Assembly: GCA_015075645.1 (NCBI GenBank)
Contig: JABTUF010000004.1
Coordinates: 1 to 64,000, forward strand
Direction of reading: 5' to 3'
Origin: Burkholderiales bacterium
GTDB lineage: Bacteria; Pseudomonadota; Gammaproteobacteria; Burkholderiales; Casimicrobiaceae
Length of the DNA: 64,000 bases
Below the pieces are notes generated by a model. It did no database searches. It was not told where the DNA came from and was given only the letters and a program-made list of their open reading frames with translations. Every line of letters begins with the position of its first letter. The stretch's first letter is position 1. Below are positions 35,112-46,749 of this stretch, piece by piece. The position numbers were made by a program, and so were the translations under genes.

Positions 35112-35445
35112 CGGTCGCCCCGCTCATGATCCGGGCCGCGAGCCACTGCGCCTCCGCCTCGGATACGAATCGCCGCCATGGCGGCATCGCGGTTCCGGTT
35201 CGGCCGTGATAGATCGTCGCGGCCAGGCTTTCCGCCGGTTTCGCGCTCATTGCCTCCGGCGTGAGCGCGGGACCGAGACCGCCGGTCAACCGCATGCCGT
35301 GGCAGGAACCGCAGTCCTGCTTGAGGAGCACGAGCAGTTCGCGCTGCCGCTCCGGACCGGGATCGGCGGCCGCTCCTGCGTGCGACACCAGCGCCGCCGC
35401 CGCTGCGATCGCGACGGCGAATATCCTGGGTCGGCCGGCGTTCAC
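35095..35445 (-). CDS. nirC: Cytochrome c55x NirC
   Basis: The 116-residue precursor has a signal sequence (RPRIFAVAIAAAAALVSHAG) and one c-type heme site in LKQDCGSCHGMRLTGGLGPA, with a later Met in GTAMPPW as probable axial ligand. NirC is a small periplasmic monoheme cytochrome in the nir operon that can feed electrons to NirS. The GTG at 35445 is chosen because GAGGAGGA lies six bases upstream; an upstream ATG at 35505 lacks a comparable site and would overlap the DNR-like box. It heads the nirCFDLGHJN block. Confidence 0.92.
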   Translation of the reverse strand: MNAGRPRIFAVAIAAAAALVSHAGAAADPGPERQRELLVLLKQDCGSCHGMRLTGGLGPALTPEAMSAKPAESLAATIYHGRTGTAMPPWRRFVSEAEAQWLAARIMSGATDVDLR

Positions 35446-35496
35446 GTCGATCCTCCTCGAGTGCAACCATGATCGGGCAAGGGGCTCCGTAGTGCT

Positions 35497-35510
35497 TTGA
35501 CGCACCTCAA
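35497..35510. promoter_or_regulatory. DNR/FNR-like box upstream of nirC
   Basis: TTGACGCACCTCAA fits TTGAY-N4-RTCAA in eight or nine of ten defined positions. It lies 52 bp before the nirC start on the minus strand. It gives the downstream maturation block its own probable low-oxygen or NO-responsive promoter. Confidence 0.6.
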
Positions 35511-35595
35511 GCGGCCGCCTCGACCCGTCGGAGGCATGTGCGCGAGGCCGGGTCGTCCGCGCTCCACACCTCGTCGCCGACGCGAAAGGCGTCCG

Positions 35596-35770
35596 GTTAC
35601 TGAAGCCGGACCCGCGAGCAACCCGCGGCGCCCCGCAGCCTTCGTGGGTCAGACTTCAGTCTGACGGGGTTCTTCGAATCGAAGCGAAAGGCGTCCGGCT
35701 TGAAGCCGGACCCACAGGCGACCCAGACGCTCGCGTTCCGGGTAGGTCGGACTTCAGTCTGACGGGGTTC
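35596..35770. repeat. REP-like palindromes between nirS1 and nirC
   Basis: This noncoding stretch holds at least four related short palindromes. They include GTCCGGCTTGAAGCCGGACC near 35695 and two GACTTCAGTCTGACGGGGTT units near 35655 and 35750. They share the shape GGTC-palindrome-GACC seen elsewhere in the window. They may form hairpins in the mRNA that protect the nirS1 transcript or reduce readthrough into nirC. Confidence 0.75.
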
Positions 35771-35785
35771 GTGGACGGACGCGGA

Positions 35786-35807
35786 AAGGCGGCCCGAGGG
35801 CCGCCCT
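35786..35807 (-). terminator. Putative rho-independent terminator after nirS1
   Basis: Perfect 8-bp arms GGCGGCCC and GGGCCGCC around GA form a strong hairpin 28 bp after the nirS1 stop. On the minus strand it is followed by TTTCC. The U-run is short, so termination may be partial. Confidence 0.6.
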
Positions 35808-35832
35808 TCGCCGGTCGCTGCCGAAGCCCGGA

Positions 35833-39380
<3,548 letters not shown>

Positions 39381-39478
39381 CGTCGTTCCCCGTCGTGTCG
39401 TCGAATCGGCGGCGCCCCGCGTGTCCACCTCGGCCGAAGACCTCCGGCGGTGACGGCCTCGCGGGACGCCGGGGCGCG

Positions 39479-39510
39479 CGGCGGGGGAGCGCGACCGGGC
39501 GCTCCCGCCG
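39479..39510 (-). terminator. Hairpin after nirS2, possible terminator or processing site
   Basis: CGGCGGG and AGCGC on the left pair with GCGCTCCCGCCG on the right with a two-base bulge. The structure lies 14 bp after the nirS2 stop. No T-run follows on the minus strand, so it may stabilise the nirS2 message instead of ending it. Confidence 0.4.
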
Positions 39511-39523
39511 TCCGTGCCGCGAC

Positions 39524-41209
39524 TCAGTAGATGTCGTGCTGGGTGTTGTAGACGTTGAACTTGCCGGTCGGCGTGATCATCTTCGGATCGGTGATCACCT
39601 TCTTGACCGCCAGCGTCTTGTCGTCGTAGACGACGATCGCCGACTGGTCGGTCTTGCCGCCCCACAGCGAGATCCACACCTCGGTGCCGTCCGCGCTGTA
39701 CTCGGGGTGCACCGCGCGCCGGATCGCCTTGGTCTCCGGCAGGCCGGAGTCCTTCGCGACGTTGATCACCTTCTTGGGCTTCGACAGGTCGGCCATGTCC
39801 CACACGACCACCGATTCGGCGATCTCGCGCTCGGGGTTCTGCGGCGCGTCGGCCCACAGGTGCTTCGACTTCGGGTGCGTCTTCACGAACAGGTTGCCTG
39901 CGCCGACGTGCTTGACCTCCTGCACGACCTTCCAGTTGTGCTTCTTGTACTTGGCGTCGGCAGGCTTGTCGGACGGCGTGCTGATCAGCGTGACCACCGC
40001 ATCGCCCAGATGGCCCGTCGCCCAGACCGGACCGTACTCCGGATGCTTGAAGTTGGCGCCGCGCCCCGGGTGCGGGATCTTCTTCGTGTCGACGAGCGCC
40101 GCGAGCTTGCCGGTCTTGGTGTCGACCGCCGCGATCTTGTTCGACGCGTTCGCGGCCACGAGGAAGTAGCGCTTCGAGGCGTCCCAGCCACCGTCGTGCA
40201 GGAACTTCGCCGACTCGATCGTCGTGACCTTCAGGTTCTTGATGTCCGAGTAGTCGACGAGCTGGATCTGCCCGGTCTCCTTGATGTTCACGACCCACTC
40301 GGGCTTGAGTTCGGAGGACACGATCGACGCGACGCGCGGCTCGGGGTGGTACTCGCCGTCGACCGTCATGCCGCGCGTGGACACGACCTTGATCGGCTCG
40401 AGCGTCTTGCCGTCCATGATCACGTACTGCGGCGGCCAGTACGAGCCCGCGATCGCGTACTTGTCCTCGAAACCCCTGAACTTCGAGGTGTCGACCGAGC
40501 GCGCGTCGAATCCGATCTTGACCTCGGCGACGACCGCCGGCTTCTCCATCCACAGGTCGATCAGCGACAGGCGGCCGTCGCGGCCGATCACGTAGATGTA
40601 GCGGCCCGACTTGGACAGACGCGAGATGTGCACCGCGTACCCGGTCTTGACGATGCTGCGGATCTCCTTGGTGTCGCCGTCGATCAGCGCGACCTCGCCG
40701 GTGTCGCGCAGCGTGACCGAGAACACGTTCTTCAGGTTGATGCCGTTCATCTGCTTTTTCGGCCGCTCGGCGACCGGAACGATCACCTTCCACGAGTCCC
40801 GCGTCTCCTTCAGGCTGTACTCGGGCGGCACATCCGGGACCTCCTGGATGTAGCGCGCCATCAGCGAGATCTCCTCCTTGGTCAGGATGTCGTCGAAGTT
40901 GACCATCCCGCCCTCGGTGCCGAAGGCGATGATCTTCTCGAGCCTCGGAGTGCCGAGCTTGACCGTGCCGCCTTCCTGGGTCGAACCGTCGGCGAGCTTC
41001 TTCGACCAGTGCGGCTCGAGGTTCTTGCCCGTCGCGCCCTTGCGCAGCACGCCGTGGCAGCCGGCGCAGCGCTCGAAGTAGATCTTCTTCGCCTGCTCCT
41101 TCTCGGCCGCGGTCAGAGCCGCTCCCGCGGCTTGCTGCGCGTATGCCTGCGAAACGGCGAACGGCAACGCGGCGACGGCCGCCGCGCCCAACCACCAGCG
41201 AATGCCCAT
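39524..41209 (-). CDS. nirS: Cytochrome cd1 nitrite reductase NirS (copy 2)
   Basis: This is a second, divergent 561-residue cd1 nitrite reductase. It keeps the signal peptide, heme c motif [20 protein letters not shown], d1 His in [16 protein letters not shown], active-site His in [11 protein letters not shown] and KFLHDGGWD, and the C-terminus [11 protein letters not shown]. The cytochrome c domain differs from copy 1, with an insertion around HWSKKLADGSTQEGG. I prefer the ATG at 41209 because AGGAG lies six bases upstream; the ATG two codons earlier is too close to it. First gene of the nirS2-nirT block. Confidence 0.96.
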   Translation of the reverse strand: MGIRWWLGAAAVAALPFAVSQAYAQQAAGAALTAAEKEQAKKIYFERCAGCHGVLRKGATGKNLEPHWSKKLADGSTQEGGTVKLGTPRLEKIIAFGTEGGMVNFDDILTKEEISLMARYIQEVPDVPPEYSLKETRDSWKVIVPVAERPKKQMNGINLKNVFSVTLRDTGEVALIDGDTKEIRSIVKTGYAVHISRLSKSGRYIYVIGRDGRLSLIDLWMEKPAVVAEVKIGFDARSVDTSKFRGFEDKYAIAGSYWPPQYVIMDGKTLEPIKVVSTRGMTVDGEYHPEPRVASIVSSELKPEWVVNIKETGQIQLVDYSDIKNLKVTTIESAKFLHDGGWDASKRYFLVAANASNKIAAVDTKTGKLAALVDTKKIPHPGRGANFKHPEYGPVWATGHLGDAVVTLISTPSDKPADAKYKKHNWKVVQEVKHVGAGNLFVKTHPKSKHLWADAPQNPEREIAESVVVWDMADLSKPKKVINVAKDSGLPETKAIRRAVHPEYSADGTEVWISLWGGKTDQSAIVVYDDKTLAVKKVITDPKMITPTGKFNVYNTQHDIY

Positions 41210-41299
41210 GCCCATCTCCTTCTCCCTGGTCCTAGCGTGTCAGGAACGGAAAACCGCCCATTGCCTGACGTCATTGTGAAAACCGGGACCGGCGGAACC

Positions 41300-41313
41300 T
41301 TGACGTTCATCAA
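41300..41313. promoter_or_regulatory. DNR/FNR-type box upstream of nirS2
   Basis: TTGACGTTCATCAA differs from TTGAT-N4-ATCAA at one position. It lies about 91 bp before the nirS2 start. A weaker related site, TTGATCTACCTCAG, follows at 41350-41363. Confidence 0.8.
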
Positions 41314-41482
41314 GGGGGTCAGGGGAAACCCTAGGAGCGGGGTGGATACTTGATCTACCTCAGGAAAACCCCAGGTGTTCGCTCGGGTACCCCCGCGGGG
41401 GAGCATCAGGCGCAGGCGGGCCACTGCAACATCGGCGGGGCCGGCGTCAGCCGGACGCCTTCTGCTTCGATGCAGCGTTGAC

Positions 41483-41612
41483 CCCGTGGGTCCGGCTTCA
41501 GTAACCGGAAGTCGTTCGCTGCTACGCGGCCAACCCCGTCAGACTGGTCTGACCCACGAGGAACACGGGGCGTCGCCGCATCTTCGCGGTCCGACGTCAG
41601 ACGGAAGTCTGT
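41483..41612. repeat. REP-like palindromes upstream of nirS2
   Basis: Imperfect and perfect short palindromes of the window-wide REP-like family lie here, including GTCAGACTGGTCTGAC at 41538-41553 and CAGACGGAAGTCTG at 41598-41611. The last overlaps the stop codon of the TrpD2-like gene, so its final residues come from the repeat. The rest of the 387-bp gap 41210-41596 contains only the regulatory sites noted. Confidence 0.65.
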
Positions 41613-42613
41613 CCCGGTCCGCCTTCGCGCGCGGGTTCGCGCGACGCCTCGATCAGGCAGCCGATCTGCTGCAGCAGCGGCGCGGGAATCGGCACCTCGC
41701 CGGCGAGCGCGGCTTCGACCCACGCCGCAACGGTGGCGGCGTCGCGCGCGGCAGGAAGCGCGGGTGCCGGTTGGGCCGGACCTTCGTCGGCCTCGACGCT
41801 TCGCGTGAGTTCGCCGTGCCGGTACATCTCGATGCGCGGGCAATGCAGCGGGTTCGCGTACGGTTCCCCCTCGGTGTCCTCGAGCAGCATCGCGTCGGCG
41901 CCGGTCGCCGCGATCATCTCGCGCATGCGCGCCTGGGCGTCCGGGTGCGTCACGCCCACCACGCGCACCCCGCGCCCCCGCCACGGTGCGAGCAGGTGCA
42001 CGAGCGTGTGCGCGACCGAGCGCAGGCCGAGCCGCGCGCGCAAGCCGACCAGGCGCGCGAGCCCGGGCGCGAGCAGTTCGAGCGGCGCGTAGGCGACGCG
42101 CGAATGCACGAGCCGCGACTCGACCTCGCTCGCGGACCGGCAGGACACGATTCCGAGCGCCGCGAAGACCTGCGCGCTGCTGACGACCCCCGCGGAGTCC
42201 CCCGACGCGCGCCCCGTCGCGTCCTCGTCGCCGTCCGCGTCGCCCTCGCGGGTGTCCACGCCGTGCACCAGCACCGGCACGCCGTAGCGTGCGAGCAGGA
42301 GCGCGAGCAGCGGCGTGAGGTTCGCTCCGCGCCGCGCGCCTCCGTAGCTCGGCAGCACCACCGGCCGAGGCAGTTCGGGAGGAAGGGCGAGCCGCACGAC
42401 GCGGCCGTCGAGCGCGTCGAGGAAACCGAGCGTCTCCTCGGTGGAGGCACCCCGGACGCGCAGGCCCAGCAGGATCGCGCCGGTCTCGAGTTCGCCGGCT
42501 TCGCCGTCGACGAGCGAGGCGAACAGCGCGCCGGCCGCCGCGCGATCGAGCCCGTGCGTTTCGCAGGTACCGCGGCCGAGCGTGCGGATGGCCGCGCGGA
42601 GATCGACCGCCAT
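41597..42613 (-). CDS. TrpD2/YbiB-like phosphoribosyltransferase-fold protein
   Basis: The 338-residue protein has the glycosyltransferase family 3 fold of anthranilate phosphoribosyltransferase: an N-terminal helical bundle (DLRAAIRTLGRGTCETHGLD) and a central domain starting VVLPSYGGARRGANLTPLLA. The SYGG...N pattern is that of TrpD2/YbiB proteins, which bind nucleic acid instead of making tryptophan. An acidic insertion (DTREGDADGDEDATGR) is unusual. It overlaps no neighbour and precedes the nirS2 promoter on the same strand. Confidence 0.78.
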   Translation of the reverse strand: MAVDLRAAIRTLGRGTCETHGLDRAAAGALFASLVDGEAGELETGAILLGLRVRGASTEETLGFLDALDGRVVRLALPPELPRPVVLPSYGGARRGANLTPLLALLLARYGVPVLVHGVDTREGDADGDEDATGRASGDSAGVVSSAQVFAALGIVSCRSASEVESRLVHSRVAYAPLELLAPGLARLVGLRARLGLRSVAHTLVHLLAPWRGRGVRVVGVTHPDAQARMREMIAATGADAMLLEDTEGEPYANPLHCPRIEMYRHGELTRSVEADEGPAQPAPALPAARDAATVAAWVEAALAGEVPIPAPLLQQIGCLIEASREPAREGGPGQTSV

Positions 42614-42624
42614 CGCGACCCCCA

Positions 42625-42852
42625 CTACTCGCGCACCCAGATGGTGATTTCGTGGAGCGAGATCTCGCCCGGCACCATGCGCCAGGCGTAGCCGTTCGCG
42701 TCGAGGATGCGGAACAGCGGTTTCGGTTCGCAATCGATCACGAGCTTCAGCGTGTCTCCCGGACGAAATCCGTCGATCGTCTCGAGCACGCGCGCGATCG
42801 GCTCCGGCGGCTGCATGCCGCGGACATCGAGGATCTCGTGGCGTTGGGTCAT
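42625..42852 (-). CDS. DUF2249 (TusA-like fold) protein
   Basis: This 75-residue protein starts MTQRHEILDVRGMQPPEPIA. The DVRGMxPPEP motif resembles TusA/SirA but with Pro where TusA has its sulfur-carrying Cys. It continues GDTLKLVIDCEPKPLFRILD. DUF2249 proteins often sit with denitrification and NO-response genes; their role is unknown. It is first in a two-gene unit with the TrpD2-like gene, behind a DNR-type box. Confidence 0.85.
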   Translation of the reverse strand: MTQRHEILDVRGMQPPEPIARVLETIDGFRPGDTLKLVIDCEPKPLFRILDANGYAWRMVPGEISLHEITIWVRE

Positions 42853-42912
42853 GCGCTGTCCCGCTGTCGAGCGACCAGCGCGCATTGAACCGGGCCGGAC
42901 CGGGCCATCGCC

Positions 42913-42926
42913 TTGATGCCGGTCAA
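42913..42926. promoter_or_regulatory. DNR/FNR-type box upstream of the DUF2249 gene
   Basis: TTGATGCCGGTCAA fits TTGAT-N4-RTCAA and is nearly identical to the box before nirS1. It lies 61 bp before the DUF2249 start on the minus strand and eight bases from the ctaA stop. Confidence 0.75.
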
Positions 42927-42933
42927 TGGCCGG

Positions 42934-44019
42934 TCAGGACCGGCGCGTGACGTGCGCGGCGTTCAGGGCGAGGGCGAGCAGGATCACCGCACCCGCCTGA
43001 TGCAGTGCCGCAAGCGAGAGCGGCACGACGTAGAGCAGCGTCGCGATGCCGAGTCCGATCTGCACCGCGAGCATCGCGAGGGTCAGCGCACCGGCGCGGC
43101 TCACGTGCGCACCGAGCCGCGCGTGGCGGAGCTTCCACCACGTCACCGGAACCGCGAAGGCGAGCAGCCATGCGCCGAGACGGTGGTCGAACTGCACGGT
43201 CGCCATGTTCCAGACGAAGTTCCGCCACCACGGCTCGAGCATCATGATCTCGGGCGGCACGATGCTGCCGTTCATCAGCGGGAACGTGTTGTACGCGAAA
43301 CCGGCGCGGATGCCGGCGACGAGCCCGCCCGACAGCGCCATCGCGAACACGAGCAGCGCGGTCCCCGCGCTCCAGCGCCGCGCGCTTCGCGTGCCCTCGT
43401 CGTCGCGGCGCACCCGGTCGGGGCGGAGCAGCGACATCGCCACCCAGAGCATCGCGGCGAAGATCAGGAGCGCGAGCCCGAGATGCGCAGTGAGCCGCAG
43501 CGGCGACACGCGCGGATCCTCGACCAGTCCGCTCGCGACCATGTACCAGCCCATCGCGCCCTGCAGACCGCCGAGCGCGAAGATGCAGGCGAGCGGCCAG
43601 CCGTAGCCCTCCGGGATGCGGCGGCGCAGCAGGAACCCCAGGAACGGCAGCAGGAACGCGACGCCGATCAGCCGACCGAGGAGCCGATGGAAGTATTCCC
43701 ACCAGAAGATGCCCTTGAACTCGTCCAGGGACATCCCCGCGTTGACCAGCCGGTACTCCGGCGTGAGCTTGTACTTGTCGAAGGTCGCCTGCCACTCCGC
43801 GTCGTCGAGCGGCGGCAGCGTCCCCACGATCGGCTGCCACTCGACGATCGACAGGCCCGAATGGGTGAGCCGGGTGACGCCGCCCACCACGACCATCGCG
43901 AACACCAGCGCACAGCACGCGAAGAGCCACGCGGCGACCGCGCGGCGCGCATCGCCGGCGCGTGCGCTCGCGCCGCGCGGCGCGGCGGAAAAGGAAGTCG
44001 CGTGAGCCACCGCCCGCAT
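42934..44019 (-). CDS. ctaA: Heme A synthase CtaA/COX15
   Basis: This 361-residue inner-membrane protein has eight hydrophobic segments. It contains the COX15 motifs VVVGGVTRLTHSGLSIVEW, IFWWEYFHRLLGRLIGVAF, a His in LTAHLGLALLI, FDHRLGAWLLAF and LAALHQAGAVILLAL, which supply heme-binding histidines. It converts heme O to heme A. It is divergent from the heme-copper gene cluster, suggesting that at least one nearby oxidase-like enzyme uses heme A. A near-FNR box (TTGACCTGGATCGA, 44045-44058) lies just upstream. Confidence 0.93.
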   Translation of the reverse strand: MRAVAHATSFSAAPRGASARAGDARRAVAAWLFACCALVFAMVVVGGVTRLTHSGLSIVEWQPIVGTLPPLDDAEWQATFDKYKLTPEYRLVNAGMSLDEFKGIFWWEYFHRLLGRLIGVAFLLPFLGFLLRRRIPEGYGWPLACIFALGGLQGAMGWYMVASGLVEDPRVSPLRLTAHLGLALLIFAAMLWVAMSLLRPDRVRRDDEGTRSARRWSAGTALLVFAMALSGGLVAGIRAGFAYNTFPLMNGSIVPPEIMMLEPWWRNFVWNMATVQFDHRLGAWLLAFAVPVTWWKLRHARLGAHVSRAGALTLAMLAVQIGLGIATLLYVVPLSLAALHQAGAVILLALALNAAHVTRRS

Positions 44020-44087
44020 TCTACCGCCGCGTCCCGCGCGGTCTTTGACCTGGATCGAACGGCGCCCGGAGGGCCGATATCCGAAGC

Positions 44088-44101
44088 TTGATGGGTATCA
44101 A
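44088..44101. promoter_or_regulatory. Perfect FNR/DNR box before the norSY-like operon
   Basis: TTGATGGGTATCAA is an exact match to TTGAT-N4-ATCAA. It lies in the divergent region between ctaA and the small membrane protein gene, 93 bp before that start. It is the best site of this type seen in the window. Confidence 0.85.
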
Positions 44102-44193
44102 TTACGCCATGCGCGTGCGACCCCGAGAATTCCCGACATCGCCGCACCTGCGCGAGCTTCGTGCGCCGCGGCGTTCAACCAGGGGGCACGACC

Positions 44194-44364
44194 ATGGCCA
44201 GCACGAACCACCCGCCGCGCGACAGCGAGGACGAACCCGTCCCCGCGATGCAGCAGATCCTCGACAACCCCTTCCTCCTGCTCTTCATCGGCGTCGCGAT
44301 GCCCACGGTGCTCTACATCGTGTGGGGCGTGATGGAGATCGTCGGCATCCCCATCGCCAAGTGA
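44194..44364 (+). CDS. Small single-TM protein, probable oxidase-type accessory subunit
   Basis: The 56-residue protein has a charged N-terminus and one TM helix (FLLLFIGVAMPTVLYIVWGV). It is the first gene of the heme-copper cluster and precedes subunit II by 25 bp. Small one-helix subunits are common beside B-family and C-family heme-copper enzymes. No sequence family is recognised. Confidence 0.7.
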   Translation: MASTNHPPRDSEDEPVPAMQQILDNPFLLLFIGVAMPTVLYIVWGVMEIVGIPIAK

Positions 44365-44389
44365 CCGGCCAGCCCAAGGAGAACGCCGC

Positions 44390-44938
44390 ATGAGCGCCCT
44401 CTCGTCCCCCACCGATCCCGTATGGTGGAAACAGCCGCTCGACCGTGTCGAGGGCACCTGGATCGGCATCGCCTTCATCTGGTGCATGGTGATGTTCTTC
44501 ATGATGCCGTACTGGCACGTGTTCGGTAAGCAGAACCTCAGCAACGAGGCCTACCGCACCACGCCCGAGGCCTACCAGGCGAAGACCCAGGCCATGGTGG
44601 ACAAGTACACGATCCGCGAGGAGACCGAGCAGAAGATCCCCGTGGTCGCGCCGCCGCCGGGCAGCGACGTCTACCTGATCGCGCGGCTGTGGCAGTGGTG
44701 GCCGATGGTCGAGCTCGAGGAGGGCAAGACCTACCGGCTGCACCTCGCGTCGATGGACTGGCTGCACGGATTCTCGCTGCAGCCCGAGAACATCAACGTC
44801 CAGGTCCACCCCGGCTACGAACACATCATGACGGTGACGCCCACCCGGGCCGGCACCTATTCGATCATCTGCAACGAGTACTGCGGCATCAACCATCACA
44901 CGATGGCGAGCCGGCTGTACGTCGTCAAGGCCAAGTGA
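44390..44938 (+). CDS. Heme-copper enzyme subunit II with CuA site (NorS-like)
   Basis: The 182-residue subunit II has one N-terminal TM helix (WIGIAFIWCMVMFFMMPYWH) and a periplasmic cupredoxin domain. All CuA ligands can be seen: the His in SMDWLHGFSLQ, and Cys, Glu, Cys, His and Met in CNEYCGINHHTM. It would accept electrons from a cytochrome c or cupredoxin and pass them to subunit I. AAGGAG lies nine bases before the ATG. Short length and order match the ba3 or NorS type. Confidence 0.88.
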   Translation: MSALSSPTDPVWWKQPLDRVEGTWIGIAFIWCMVMFFMMPYWHVFGKQNLSNEAYRTTPEAYQAKTQAMVDKYTIREETEQKIPVVAPPPGSDVYLIARLWQWWPMVELEEGKTYRLHLASMDWLHGFSLQPENINVQVHPGYEHIMTVTPTRAGTYSIICNEYCGINHHTMASRLYVVKAK

Positions 44939-44942
44939 GGGG

Positions 44943-46667
44943 ATGAACATGGCCGTCAACCGGATGTTCCGCACCTGCCCGTCCAGCGGGCTCGTCTACC
45001 ACGCGCCGGCGGAGAAGCTCATCCGCTGGAACGCGGTCGCCGCGGTGGTCTCGCTGCTCGTCGGCGGGATCCTCGCGCTGCTGGTCACGCTCACGCGCTG
45101 GCCGGCCGTCCACCTGCTGCCGCCGGACTGGTTCTACCTGACGCTGACCGCGCACGGGCTCAACATGCTCGTGTACTGGATCATCTTCTTCGAGATCGCG
45201 GTGCTCTACTTCGCCGCCAGCGTGCTGCTCAAGTGCCGGATCGCGACCCCGGGCATCGCCTGGGCCGGATTCTGGCTGATGGTGATCGGCGCGCTGGTGA
45301 ACAACGTCGCGGTGTTCCGCGGCGACTCGTCGGTGATGTTCACCTCGTACGTGCCGATGGGCGCGCACCCGGCGTTCTACCTCGGCCTCATCCTGTTCGC
45401 CGTCGGCGCGCTGATCGCCTGCTTCGTGTTCTTCGGCACGCTCGTGATCGGGCGCGCCGAGCGCACCTACAACGGCTCGGTGCCGCTGGTCACGTTCGGC
45501 GCGGTGACGGCCGGGATCATCGCGGTCTTCACGATCGCGTCGGGCGCGATCATCCTGATCCCGACCTTCCTGTGGTCGCTCGGGCTGATCGACCACGTCG
45601 ACTCGCTGATGTACCGGACCGTGTGGTGGGGCTTCGGCCACAGCTCGCAGCAGATCAACGTGTCCGCGCACGTCGCGGTCTGGTACGCGATCGCCGGCGT
45701 GGTCTTCGGCGCGAAGCCGATGTCGGAGAAGGTCTCGCGGGTGGCGTTCTTCCTCTACATCTGCTTCCTGCAGCTCGCGAGCGCCCACCACCTGCTCGCC
45801 GACCCCGGTCTCACGTCGAACTGGAAGATCTTCAACACCAGCTACGCGATGTACCTCGCGGTGCTGGCGTCGATGGTGCACGGGCTGACCGTCCCCGGCG
45901 CGATCGAGGTCGCCCAGCGCGAGAAGGGCTACAACCGCGGCCTGTTCGAATGGCTGCGCAAGGCGCCGTGGTCGAATCCGAGCTTCTCGGCGATGTTCAT
46001 GTCGCTGATCGGCTTCGGCTTCCTCGGCGGGATCTCGGGCGTGATGATGGGGACCGAGCAGTTGAACCTCATCATCCACAACACGATCTACGTCCCCGGC
46101 CACTTCCACGCCACGGTCGTCGTCGGCACCACGCTCGCGTTCATGGGGCTCACCTACTTCCTGATCCCGACGCTGTTCCGGCGCGAGCTCATGTTCCCGA
46201 CGCTCGCGAAGTGGCAGCCCTACCTGTTCGGGCTCGGCATGATGGCGTTCACGCTCTTCATGATGGGCGCGGGGACGCTCGGGGTGCCGCGGCGCCACTG
46301 GGACATGTCGTTCGCCGGCAACGCGCTCGGCTACGAGTTCCCGGGAACCGCGTACCTGATGATGGGACTCACCGGCATCAGCGGCGTCATCGCGATCGTC
46401 GGCGGCGCAGCATACCTCCTTATCACGGTGTGCAGCGTGTTCATCGGCAAGCGCATCGAGACGCCGGACTTCAAGTACGTGCCGGTCAAGGAAGGCCGCG
46501 CTCCGGCGCCGGTGCCCGCGCCAGCTCCGGTCGCGCACACCGGCATCGGGACGGCGGGCTTCGTGGCGCCGGGGACCTTCGTCCTCGCGCTGGTGTTCCT
46601 GACGGCGTTCATCCTCTACTACTTCGTCAACTGGAAGTACCTGTCCACCGTGTGGCCGATGTCCTGA
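44943..46667 (+). CDS. B-family heme-copper subunit I with Tyr-to-Gln change, probable NO reductase (NorY-like)
   Basis: The 574-residue membrane protein aligns with ba3-type subunit I. Ligands are His71 (low-spin heme), His233, His282 and His283 (CuB), His387 (high-spin heme) and His389. In O2-reducing ba3 enzymes the helix VI motif is HPIVY, with the Tyr cross-linked to the CuB His. Here it reads HSSQQ, placing Gln237 at that position. This loss argues against normal O2 reduction and fits NO reductases. Context agrees: a perfect FNR/DNR box, the nir cluster, and SenC downstream, as in the norSY-senC operon of ammonia oxidisers. The C-terminus has a Pro/Ala linker and an extra TM helix. Confidence 0.8.
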   Translation: MNMAVNRMFRTCPSSGLVYHAPAEKLIRWNAVAAVVSLLVGGILALLVTLTRWPAVHLLPPDWFYLTLTAHGLNMLVYWIIFFEIAVLYFAASVLLKCRIATPGIAWAGFWLMVIGALVNNVAVFRGDSSVMFTSYVPMGAHPAFYLGLILFAVGALIACFVFFGTLVIGRAERTYNGSVPLVTFGAVTAGIIAVFTIASGAIILIPTFLWSLGLIDHVDSLMYRTVWWGFGHSSQQINVSAHVAVWYAIAGVVFGAKPMSEKVSRVAFFLYICFLQLASAHHLLADPGLTSNWKIFNTSYAMYLAVLASMVHGLTVPGAIEVAQREKGYNRGLFEWLRKAPWSNPSFSAMFMSLIGFGFLGGISGVMMGTEQLNLIIHNTIYVPGHFHATVVVGTTLAFMGLTYFLIPTLFRRELMFPTLAKWQPYLFGLGMMAFTLFMMGAGTLGVPRRHWDMSFAGNALGYEFPGTAYLMMGLTGISGVIAIVGGAAYLLITVCSVFIGKRIETPDFKYVPVKEGRAPAPVPAPAPVAHTGIGTAGFVAPGTFVLALVFLTAFILYYFVNWKYLSTVWPMS

Positions 46668-46749
46668 CCACGCGGCTCGCGTCCGCGCGCGGCGGGCGGC
46701 CCTCCGCCCCCGCCGCCCGCCCGCGGACCCCCGCGCAAGGACTTCCGCG

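Noticed and set aside
44943-46667. Plain ba3-type oxygen-reducing cytochrome oxidase
   Set aside because: The helix VI motif has Gln where the catalytic Tyr should be, and the promoter box and neighbours point to denitrification. It is kept as an NO reductase candidate, not proved.
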